NCBI GenBank assembly: GCA_028275925.1
Contig: JAPWTS010000008.1
Location: 1-36,625 of the forward strand
Reading direction: 5' to 3'
From: Thermofilales archaeon
GTDB lineage: Archaea; Thermoproteota; Thermoprotei; Thermofilales; Thermofilaceae
Length of the DNA stretch: 36,625 bases
A program made the translations under genes and the position numbers. Of this stretch, positions 25,788 through 32,517 are shown in pieces (positions within the stretch are counted from its first letter, which is position 1; each line of letters opens with the position of its first letter). Below the pieces are notes generated by a model that was given only the letters and a program-made list of their open reading frames with translations, did no database searches and was not told the DNA's origin.

Positions 25788-26402
25788 CTAAGTTCGGGAC
25801 GCGACCTGCTCGCCTTCCCTCTCCTTCCGCTCTTCCAGTTCGCTGAGCGCTATCCCTCTCATGATCGACGCGTAGATGAGTAGCTTCCAGGCTTCTCCCA
25901 CCCTGTCGCCGTACTCCCTGACGAGCTTCCTGGCGATCTCCCTGAGGTTGTCAGCTTCCTCGAGGGTCAGCTTCTCCTTGTCTAGGAGCTCTTTCAGCCT
26001 AATCGCCTCCTCCTTCGTCAGCGGGTTAAGCATCGCGGAGAGCCTATAAAGCTCCCCCTTCACGAAAGCGACATCTCTCTGGCTGATGACCCCCCGGTAC
26101 CCGAGGAACTCCGTGAAGAACTCCAGCTGGTTCCTCGCGGCCTCTGCCACGCTGCCGGCCTTCCTCTCAACCGAGCTCAGCTTCTCATCGAACTTTCTCT
26201 CGAGGGAGGAAAGCTTTTCACCAAACTCCCTCCGCAGGGCGTTAACACCCCCCTCTACGGCTTTGAACCTCTCGTCTATCGCCTTGAACCTAGCGTCCAC
26301 CTGGGCGAACTTCCTTCCAAGCCAGTAAGCAAGGGAGATGAGAGAGGCTAAGATCGTCAGCAGGGTTCCTAGGATCGCGGAGAGCAACTCCGCCTCAAAC
26401 AT
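25788..26402 (-). CDS. membrane-anchored coiled-coil protein
   Basis: A 204-residue protein with one N-terminal membrane helix (LLSAILGTLLTILASLISLAY). An extended coiled coil (about 30-95) contains imperfect heptads and near-repeats such as FKAIDERFKAVE and LSSLERKFDEKLSSVERK. A C-terminal helical domain (about 95-190) follows and the tail is charged. No enzyme motif is visible. Similar small anchored coiled-coil proteins are common in crenarchaea, but I assign no function. The ATG at 26402 follows a TTTTTAA element by about 29 nt. The gene stands alone, convergent with the methyltransferase operon. The 111-nt gap on that side shows no clear terminator. Confidence 0.72.
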   Translation of the reverse strand: MFEAELLSAILGTLLTILASLISLAYWLGRKFAQVDARFKAIDERFKAVEGGVNALRREFGEKLSSLERKFDEKLSSVERKAGSVAEAARNQLEFFTEFLGYRGVISQRDVAFVKGELYRLSAMLNPLTKEEAIRLKELLDKEKLTLEEADNLREIARKLVREYGDRVGEAWKLLIYASIMRGIALSELEERKEREGEQVASRT

Positions 26403-26427
26403 CTCATGCTTAAAGCGCTAGCGCGCC

Positions 26428-26434
26428 TTAAAAA
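26428..26434 (-). promoter_or_regulatory. TATA element of coiled-coil protein gene
   Basis: TTTTTAA on the minus strand is centred about 29 nt before the ATG at 26402. Confidence 0.5.
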
Positions 26435-26467
26435 CCTTCGCGATGCCCGCGCGTGATAGCCGCGGCG

Positions 26468-27711
26468 CTAGAGCGCGAAAAGGAAGAGCGGGATGGAGGT
26501 TGCGCCCTCCGCGCCCGTCTTCGAGAGCACCACGACCTTCTTCATCTTCCCCGCGGAGAGAGGCTGAGCCGCTCTACGCCCGTACTTGACCTCGTAGCCG
26601 GCCATCTCCGGGAGCGCGACTACGTCCACCTCCCTCCGCCCCACGACCGTGTACCCCACTTCGAACTTTCGGGAGAGGTGGGAGGCGACGACACCCTCGA
26701 CCACGGCTGAAACCTCGGGCTTCCCAGCTCCCGTCCAGCGCGCCACCACGTCGTAGAGGAAGGGGTCGGTGAAGTGCACTTTGACCATCTTCCTGAAGTC
26801 CTTGACCCCCTTGAAGACGTCGACGTAGTTGAGCACGAGGACGAGGTGCATCCTCGAGAACAGGTCCACGTACTCTGACACGGTCCTGTGCGAGACGCCC
26901 AAGTCCCTGGCGAGCGAGCTGTAGCTGAGCCTGTCCCCCGCGCGCTCGAGGAGGGCTGACAGCAGGGCTTTCGCCAGCCTCTCGTCCCGGTTAGCCCTCT
27001 TCAGGTCGTACACCAGCCAGTCCACGTACGACTTGTAGACGTCCGGCGTGATCCTCCCGAACCTCGCGCGGGAGTTGATCGGCAGCGGGAAGCCCCCGGT
27101 CGCCAGGTAGCTCTCGAAAAGCTCGTCGAGCCTCCCGTACCAGCCCGGTTTCGCCTCGATGTCGGGCTGGTGCACCCTCGCGTAGGCGGAGAAGCCGAGC
27201 GGGCGCAGGAGCACGTCCCTGCCCTTCCCCCTCCTCCCCGGGAACGTCTCGGCAGCCCTCTCAACCCACAGGCTGGAGGAGCCGGTGACCGTCACGACCG
27301 AGCTCCTCAAACGCCCCGCGTCGATCAGGTGCTTGACAGCCCTGTACCACTCCCTGACGAACGTCACCTCGTCGAGGAATACGTAGGACGGCTGCCCCGG
27401 GCGCCTCGCCCTCAGGTACTCCCTCAGCACTTCGAGCAGCTCCTCGTAGTCGCTGAGCAGGTCGCAGCTGAAGTAGAAGACCGCTTCCGGCTCGACGCGC
27501 TCGAGAAGGCGGAGCACGAGCAGCTTGACGAGCGTCGTCTTCCCCACCTGCTCGGCCCGTAGAGGAAGTTCAGCGAGAAAGGCTCCAGCGAGATCTCCTC
27601 GATCTCAGCGGGAACCCACCTTACAGGCATCTCCCTCCACTTCACGATGTCGGGATCCTCTTCCGCGTACTTCCGCCCCCTCCACCACAGGTTGAAATCC
27701 TCGATGCTCAT
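26468..27711 (-). pseudogene. AAA_14/DUF4143-type ATPase, frameshifted in Walker A
   Basis: Two overlapping minus-strand frames together encode one archaeal ATPase. The first frame (ATG 27711, about 26 nt after a TATA box) gives MSIEDFNLWWRGRKYAEEDP up to SLNFLYGP. The second frame, open from 27547, continues with VGKTTLVKLL. One extra base near 27554-27558 would restore GPEQVGKTT, an ordinary P-loop for this family. The rest is intact: YVFLDEVTFV (Walker B), VTGSSSLW (sensor), a winged helix (SYSSLARDLGVSHRTVSEYV), and a C-terminal DUF4143-like region with REVDVVAL and YEVKYG that recalls a PD-(D/E)xK fold. The cause may be a true deletion, a sequencing error in GGCCC, or less likely programmed frameshifting. 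As written, the protein lacks a working P-loop. Confidence 0.85.
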
Positions 27712-27734
27712 TGATACTTCCGTTGTCAAACCAC

Positions 27735-27741
27735 TTTTAAA
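27735..27741 (-). promoter_or_regulatory. TATA box of the frameshifted ATPase
   Basis: TTTAAAA on the minus strand is centred about 27 nt before the ATG at 27711. It supports the upstream reading frame as the true N-terminus and exposes the frameshift further in. Confidence 0.6.
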
Positions 27742-27910
27742 CCCTCGCTACTCCCGGCATCCGGTTTCTCCGAGCAACGCCTGCGGCGAAGCTACGGAGG
27801 CTCTCCCCTAAACTCCCTTCAGCTATCGAGGCGCAACTTCGGTCTACAGCGGCCACAATACCCGCGAAGGTCTCCGCCCAGCGAGGTCAAGCCGATTGGA
27901 GAGGGGGCCG

Positions 27911-28831
27911 CTAGCCTTCCCGGCACTCGTAGGGGGCTCTGAGCTCGTGGAGGAGCCAGTCACCCGTGTACACGGGCAGGCCGAGCTCCGCGGCCAGCTT
28001 CCTGGCGTAGAGGTCCAGCTCGTCGCAAGGTTCGCGAGAGTAGGCTAGCGACAGTGTCGGAATTCCCAGCTGCTTCACCCTATCCACCTGGCGGAGGAGC
28101 CAATCCAGCTCCCCTGGGGTGAGCTTCCTGTAATCGTTTATGGAGAAATCGTACATGGTGCCCAAGTCCTCGATCAGGACGAAGTCGATGTAGTCGCGCA
28201 CCTTGTCCAGAAGCGCGAACCCCCTGTTCAACCCTAGCACCTTTTCCGGGTACCTCCTCCTGACCTCCGCGATGAGCTCCGCCATGGAGTCCTTCAGCTC
28301 GGGGTGCACGCCCGCAATGTCCACGTCGTCGAACATCACCCCATCGAAGCCCATCTTGAAAAGATAGTCTGCCGCGCACAAGATGAAATCCCTCCACTTG
28401 CCCGACCTCGTGTCCATCGTGTACAGCTTCCAGTTCGGATCGTACTCGATGGCGATATCCCGCCAGTCGGAGAGGCGGCAGCCGCCGTAGGAGCGGCCAG
28501 CGTACTTCGCCAGGTTGAGGTAGCCGATCTTCAGCGTGGTGCCGAGCCTCGAAAGCACCCCTTTGCCCCGCACCGCGTAGTCCTGGATGATCACCATGTC
28601 GAACATCTTGAGGACCTCCTCCTCGCGGCTGCCGATCATCCCGTAGTACACGGCGAAGCTCCTCACCCGCTTCACCCTATCGCGGGGCTGCTGCACCTCA
28701 GCCTCCCGCCGGCTCTGCGAAGGCTCCTCGCGTTTAAACGCGAGGAGCGAGACGAGCAGCACGACGAGCAGCGCCGCAGCAGCAGCCACCACCGCGGCGG
28801 TTCTCAACCCACCACCGCGGGAACCTCGCAT
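27911..28831 (-). CDS. GH114-like (endo-alpha-1,4-polygalactosaminidase-type) protein, membrane anchored
   Basis: A 306-residue protein with an N-terminal anchor or signal helix (AAVVAAAAALLVVLLVSLLA) and an extracytoplasmic TIM barrel of the GH114/TM1410-like type. Visible segments are RSFAVYYGMIG, MVIIQDYAVRG, LKIGYLNLAKYAG, FDGVMFDDVDI with its adjacent aspartates, LGLNRGFALL and IDFVLIEDLGTMYD. Family members cleave galactosaminoglycan-type polymers or are uncharacterised. The open frame extends to 29314 through the next gene; the ATG at 28831 directly precedes a basic signal-anchor start. A TTG three codons earlier (28840-28838) is possible. It lies 56 nt downstream of the hydrolase gene and may be co-transcribed. 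Confidence 0.8.
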   Translation of the reverse strand: MRGSRGGGLRTAAVVAAAAALLVVLLVSLLAFKREEPSQSRREAEVQQPRDRVKRVRSFAVYYGMIGSREEEVLKMFDMVIIQDYAVRGKGVLSRLGTTLKIGYLNLAKYAGRSYGGCRLSDWRDIAIEYDPNWKLYTMDTRSGKWRDFILCAADYLFKMGFDGVMFDDVDIAGVHPELKDSMAELIAEVRRRYPEKVLGLNRGFALLDKVRDYIDFVLIEDLGTMYDFSINDYRKLTPGELDWLLRQVDRVKQLGIPTLSLAYSREPCDELDLYARKLAAELGLPVYTGDWLLHELRAPYECREG

Positions 28832-28887
28832 CCCGATCAAAAAAGGTGGCGGCTCGGGCTCCGGCGCGAGGGGCTGGAGAACCCGCT

Positions 28888-30294
28888 TCACGCTAGCGGC
28901 GTCACCGCGCCCAAGAGGGCTCCTAGGACCAGGGGCTGCCACACGACGTTGACGCTCCCAGCGCCTCTCGCGGCGAGAGCCGCGGCGAACAGCTCCAAGG
29001 GGGCTAGCAGCAGCAAGCTCACGTACGTGACCACCAGCAGGTACCCCGCGAACCCCCCGCCCACGAAAACCGAGAAAACCAGCCAGGCGGCCAAGAAGCC
29101 CACCGACCGCGCCGCGAAGCGCTTGGCGAAGGACTCCGCGGCGGAGCCCCCGCTTTGGAAGGCCAAAGCCTCGGTGAGCACAGCGGCGGGCAGGAACAGT
29201 AACGCTAGCGCGGCGGCGACCGGCAGCCGGTACAGGCTCGGCTCCACGTTGAAAAACGGTTGAAGCATCTCGTGCACCAGGGAGTACGCCGCGAGGGCGG
29301 CTACCGAACCCCAAGCGAGGGTGCGCGCGCCCACACTCTTCGCGAGCTCCCGAACCCGGCTCAACCTCTTCGCGTTGAGCGCCGCAACGCCCACCGCCTG
29401 GCTGTAGAAAAGGGCGACCACGTAACCGGCCACGGGAGCCCGCAAGATCGAAGAAAGCGCAAGGTAGAGGGGAAGGGAGAGCGGAGCGGCGAAAGCCACC
29501 GCTAGAGCGAGCTTCCAGAAGCTCGCGCCCCCCAACCCCTTAGCGCCACCTCTCGCCAGGACCAAGGGTGCCAGCGCGAGGAGCGCGGCTGCCGTCAAGC
29601 TCCTGGCTAGCGCGAGCGCCAACCTCGGCGCAGCCGCGGTTTCAGCGCCCGGCTTGACCCAAGCTAGGATGCGGGCGATCGCGCTCGGGCTGTAGAGGAT
29701 CGTCAAGTGGTCGTCCCAGGGCGACACGTAGACGCTCCAACCGCTTAAGTTGGCCTTCGCGACGTCCCCCAGCTTGAAGATCTCGTCGAACCCTGCGAGA
29801 ACCAAAAGCGAAGGGGCGCTGGGGCTGCCGGCAGGCGGCGCCGCTACGACAACCACGCGCGAAGCGTTCAAGCGGGGAGCGAGATCCTGGACCGCCCTCC
29901 CGCCCATGCTGTGGCCGACGAGCACGAGCTCCCCCGTGAAGTTGAAAACGCGCGCCAACGCCCTGCAGTCTTCAACCAGCAGCGAAGGGTCGTAAGAAAG
30001 GGTGGACGAGCTCTTCCCGTGCCCCCTCGCGTCGTAGGCGACAGCTAGGTAGCCGGCGCGCGCCAGCTCGACGCCGATCCAACCCATCATCTCCGAGCTC
30101 CCGCCGAAACCGTGGTAGAGGAGCGCGGTACCTACAACTCTCCCGCGCGGGCGCCAAGCCAGGTAGCGCAGCCTCGCGCCGCCAGACTCGAAGTACCCCT
30201 CCGAAACCTCCACGCTGCCGTCCTGCAGCGCCATCAGCATCGATAAAGCGACGTAAGCGGCGAGGAAAGCGGCGAGCAATACCGTGCGGTTCAC
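28888..30294 (-). CDS. alpha/beta hydrolase fused to polytopic membrane domain
   Basis: A 468-residue membrane protein. After an N-terminal helix (about 4-22) comes an alpha/beta hydrolase domain (about 40-215): oxyanion region LLYHGFGGSSEM, nucleophile elbow VGHSMGGRA (S129), acid AGFDEIF (D170) and SPWDDHLT (H196), giving a complete Ser-Asp-His triad. Residues about 225-468 contain roughly seven to eight hydrophobic helices of no recognised family. The hydrolase domain would face outward if residues 4-22 span the membrane. A lipid or acyl-ester substrate fits this architecture, but that is inference. The GTG at 30294 follows a TATA element by 26 nt. The GH114-like gene lies downstream. Confidence 0.82.
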   Translation of the reverse strand: MNRTVLLAAFLAAYVALSMLMALQDGSVEVSEGYFESGGARLRYLAWRPRGRVVGTALLYHGFGGSSEMMGWIGVELARAGYLAVAYDARGHGKSSSTLSYDPSLLVEDCRALARVFNFTGELVLVGHSMGGRAVQDLAPRLNASRVVVVAAPPAGSPSAPSLLVLAGFDEIFKLGDVAKANLSGWSVYVSPWDDHLTILYSPSAIARILAWVKPGAETAAAPRLALALARSLTAAALLALAPLVLARGGAKGLGGASFWKLALAVAFAAPLSLPLYLALSSILRAPVAGYVVALFYSQAVGVAALNAKRLSRVRELAKSVGARTLAWGSVAALAAYSLVHEMLQPFFNVEPSLYRLPVAAALALLFLPAAVLTEALAFQSGGSAAESFAKRFAARSVGFLAAWLVFSVFVGGGFAGYLLVVTYVSLLLLAPLELFAAALAARGAGSVNVVWQPLVLGALLGAVTPLA

Positions 30295-30315
30295 AGGGTG
30301 GTTCGAGGGCCGCGG

Positions 30316-30323
30316 CTAAAATA
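30316..30323 (-). promoter_or_regulatory. TATA box of membrane hydrolase gene
   Basis: TATTTTAG on the minus strand is centred about 26 nt before the GTG at 30294. Confidence 0.55.
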
Positions 30324-30391
30324 CCTTTACGGTTAGACCTCCGCTCTCGCCTGCGAACGCTCCCGACCCGCGTAAGCGCTAATAGAGCACG

Positions 30392-30514
30392 ATATCCAGC
30401 CCTCGGCTGAAGCTGACAAGGTTCTGCGAGGAATGCGGAATGCTTTTAGCAGCGGCTGGTAAGGAAGAGGTGCGGCTGGATGCGAGCGCGCACAGGAAAT
30501 GCGAGGGGGAGTGA
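30392..30514 (+). pseudogene. short zinc-ribbon-like reading frame without a good start
   Basis: A frame open from 30386 to a TGA at 30512-30514 encodes about 40 residues: a basic lead (SPRLKLTR), FCEECGMLLAAAG, then a charged segment ending AHRKCEGE. The C-x2-C and H-x3-C pairs look like a zinc ribbon. No ATG, GTG or TTG precedes the first cysteine; only ATA (30392) or CTG codons are available. It may be a decayed gene, a 5'-truncated gene, or a gene using a rare start. Its 3' end overlaps the ATG proposed for the PaREP1-like gene by 35 nt. Confidence 0.35.
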
Positions 30515-30950
30515 AAGAGAAACGAGCTCCAGCTTCGCTGATCAAGCTGATCAGGGGCCCGCTGCCGGCGAGCGCGTGAAAGCCGCCCGCTGGTACCTCG
30601 AGCGGGCTTACGAGCTGCTGGCGCGCGGCGACCCCTACGACGCCGCGGAGAAAGTGTGGGCCGCCGTGAAGTCGGCGACCGAAGCTTTAACCAGCAGGGT
30701 TCTCGCCGCGCGGGTTCCCCTCAAAGGTTCGGAGTGGAGAATCTTTGTGAAGGAAGCGTTCTTGAAAGCCGGATTGAGCGAGGAGGAGGCTGAAAAGCTG
30801 GCAGCCTACTTTATCGAGATCAGGGACCGGCTCCACGGAGCGTGCTTCTACGGCCTCCTCTACGAGGAGAGCGAGCACAAGCCCCTCATGGAAAAAGCCA
30901 GGTGGTACGTCGACTTGATTGAGAGGGTGCTGGAGAGGTTGCCTGGCTAG
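30480..30950 (+). CDS. PaREP1-like helical protein (paralogue 1)
   Basis: A 156-residue all-helical protein. The core begins AARWYLERAYELLARGDPYD, continues with AAEKVWAAVKSATEAL, and ends at IRDRLHGACFYGLLYEESEH followed by KPLM. It fits the PaREP1/PaREP8 family pattern of crenarchaeal HEPN-like bundles. Its closest relative in the window is the gene at 31906, and the two lie on either side of cas6. The R-x3-H (RDRLH) sits where HEPN RNases carry R-x4-6-H, so RNase activity is possible but uncertain. The ATG at 30480 has GAGGTG about 8 nt upstream; its first 30 residues are low in structure. A GTG at 30576 would trim them but leave almost nothing before the core. Function of the family is unknown. 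Confidence 0.75.
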   Translation: MRARTGNARGSERETSSSFADQADQGPAAGERVKAARWYLERAYELLARGDPYDAAEKVWAAVKSATEALTSRVLAARVPLKGSEWRIFVKEAFLKAGLSEEEAEKLAAYFIEIRDRLHGACFYGLLYEESEHKPLMEKARWYVDLIERVLERLPG

Positions 30951-30979
30951 CGCCGCGGGATCCTCCTCCACGCCGCCGC

Positions 30980-31810
30980 TCAGCTTCGCCCCGGCTGCTC
31001 CTCCGGCTTCTCGACGCGCACCCTGCCGAAGCCGAGGGTCCTGGAGACGCCGACGCCCAGCAGCTCCGCCGCCTTCAGCGCCGCGAGGAGGATCGGCATG
31101 TCCTCGCTCGCGTGGATCGCCAGCGTCACCTCGCCCGTGAAGGCGGGTACGAGCCTCCCCTCGCCGATGTCCACGAGGACGCGCTTGGCGCGGGGGGCGC
31201 CGACCGCCTCCACAGTCTTCGCGAGCCCCTCGACCGCGCGTTTTGTGTCCACACCCGCTGCTGCGCCGTAGTTCTTCAGGGCGCTGATCATGAGCCTGAC
31301 CGGCGAGGGGTAGAGCACGTCCCTACCGTAGAACATGAAGGAGGTGGGGGTGAGGAAGCGGACCCTGAACACCTCCAGCCGCCCGCTGGGCGAGGGCTCC
31401 GGCAGCTCCCGCTGGGCGGCGGAGAGCGTGGTGAGAGCAAGCTTGCACGCCGGCTCCTCGACGACCGGCTCCTCCGCGATCGCTTCGACGAACTGGCGGG
31501 CGATGTCCGCCCCGGCGAAGTGGTACGTGAAGGAGAGGGGCTCCCCCGCGGCCACCTCGCGCCAGCACAGGCTCGGGTGCGGCACGGGCTTCTGGACGGA
31601 GCCCAGGTACACGCCGGTGATCGCGACCTCCCCGTCCACGCGCACGGGCTCCGCGATGAAGGGCTTCGCCTCCCTCCTCCCGAAGCTGAAGCCCCTCCTT
31701 CTCAGCACGTCGTAGAGGACCTTGAGGGCGAAGCTCCCGCTCCAAGCGGTAATGGCGAAGGGCTTGTCGGGCACCATCTCGGCCGTAACCGTGTAGAGGC
31801 AGGCCCCCAC
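30980..31810 (-). CDS. cas6: CRISPR-associated endoribonuclease Cas6
   Basis: A 276-residue RAMP protein with two ferredoxin-like halves. Visible landmarks are the N-terminal ITAWSGSFALKVLYDVLRR segment, GEPLSFTYHF at the start of a strand in the first half, FRVRFLTPTSFMFYGRD and PSPVRLMISALKNYG at the family's middle, and the C-terminal glycine-rich loop LGVGVSRTLGFGRVRV. Cas6 cuts CRISPR precursor RNA within the repeat. The first 60 residues contain no histidine, so a classical His general base is absent there; K16 and K30 are candidates, as in lysine-dependent crenarchaeal Cas6 proteins. No array or other cas gene is in the window, so it would act in trans. The GTG at 31810 is the only sensible start; its promoter is weak (GAAATAC about 30 nt upstream). 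Confidence 0.88.
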   Translation of the reverse strand: MGACLYTVTAEMVPDKPFAITAWSGSFALKVLYDVLRRRGFSFGRREAKPFIAEPVRVDGEVAITGVYLGSVQKPVPHPSLCWREVAAGEPLSFTYHFAGADIARQFVEAIAEEPVVEEPACKLALTTLSAAQRELPEPSPSGRLEVFRVRFLTPTSFMFYGRDVLYPSPVRLMISALKNYGAAAGVDTKRAVEGLAKTVEAVGAPRAKRVLVDIGEGRLVPAFTGEVTLAIHASEDMPILLAALKAAELLGVGVSRTLGFGRVRVEKPEEQPGRS

Positions 31811-31876
31811 GCTCCCCCATCTTCGGGGCGCTGGGGGTATTTCAGCGTAATGCGGCGCGCGGAGCGCGGCGGGAAG

Positions 31877-31885
31877 CTTTTAATC
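31877..31885 (+). promoter_or_regulatory. TATA box of PaREP1-like paralogue 2
   Basis: CTTTTAATC is centred 25 nt before the GTG at 31906. It lies 67 nt beyond the divergent cas6 start. Confidence 0.55.
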
Positions 31886-31905
31886 GCGGACTCCACCGCA
31901 CGGCC

Positions 31906-32328
31906 GTGAGCTCCCAGAGCGAGAGGGATGCGCGCGTCCGCGAGCACATGGAGATGGCCGAGCAGTACCTGGCGCGCGCCTTCGAGCACCTCGAGAAGAA
32001 GGACCCCTACGACGCCGCCGAGAAGATCTGGGCCGCCGTCAGGCACGCCACGATCGCTTTAGCGGAGAAGTACCTGGGTACGGCCTCCCCGCCCGAGGGA
32101 TGGACGTGGAGGCGCTTCGTGAAGGAGGCGTTCACGAAAGCCGGCTTGAGCGAGAGGGAGGCGGAGGAGCTAGCGGCCTACTTCATCGAAGTGAGGAGCA
32201 AGCTGCACGGCGACTGCTTCTACGGCCTCTTCTACGAGGAGAGCGAGCACAAGCCCCTCATGGATAGGGCGAAGCAGTACATCGAGCTCGTCAACCGCCT
32301 GCTCGAGAAGGCGCCCCAGCTCTCTTAG
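31906..32328 (+). CDS. PaREP1-like helical protein (paralogue 2)
   Basis: A 140-residue helical protein closely related to the one at 30480. Shared blocks are DPYDAAEK(I/V)WAAV, FVKEAF-x-KAGLSE, EAE-x-LAAYFIE(V/I)R and the block CFYGL-x-YEESEHKPLM. The N-terminus SERDARVREHMEMAEQYLAR supplies the first helix. The motif here is RSKLH, keeping the Arg and His of RDRLH. The GTG at 31906 follows a TATA box by 25 nt and is leaderless. It diverges from cas6, with 95 nt between the starts. The strict conservation of the C-terminal block suggests an active or partner-binding surface. Function unknown; a HEPN-type toxin or RNA-binding role is inference. Confidence 0.8.
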   Translation: MSSQSERDARVREHMEMAEQYLARAFEHLEKKDPYDAAEKIWAAVRHATIALAEKYLGTASPPEGWTWRRFVKEAFTKAGLSEREAEELAAYFIEVRSKLHGDCFYGLFYEESEHKPLMDRAKQYIELVNRLLEKAPQLS

Positions 32329-32468
32329 ACGCGAGCCCGGCAATCCTCGCGCTCCCTGCGCCCTCCCTTCAAACCCTTTGGCGCTACCGCTCCCCCCTTC
32401 GCGGCCGAGGCGCGCTCCACCGGCGCTGACGGGCGCGGTCAATGTTTTCCCGCACTTTGCTCTTTCCG

Positions 32469-32517
32469 ATCCTATTTTACACAACTAATATATCGGTGAT
32501 GTCGCGCAAAATAGGAT
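32469..32517 (+). promoter_or_regulatory. TATA box bracketed by perfect 10-bp inverted repeat (operator)
   Basis: ATCCTATTTT (32469-32478) and AAAATAGGAT (32508-32517) are perfect inverted repeats separated by 29 nt. The spacer contains TAATATAT (32486-32493), the TATA box centred about 28 nt before the GTG at 32518, and the right arm ends exactly at that start codon. The arrangement suits autorepression by the product, which carries several helix-turn-helix domains. The 130 nt before the repeat show nothing recognisable. Confidence 0.72.

Noticed and set aside
27911-29314. 467-codon version of the GH114-like gene
   Set aside because: The upstream 160 codons overlap the hydrolase gene in another frame and are low-complexity; the signal-anchor start at 28831 is natural.
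32329-32468. Possible small RNA or CRISPR leader next to the PaREP1/cas6 cluster
   Set aside because: No repeated units, T-run terminator or recognisable RNA fold; only the operator-bearing promoter at its right end stands out.
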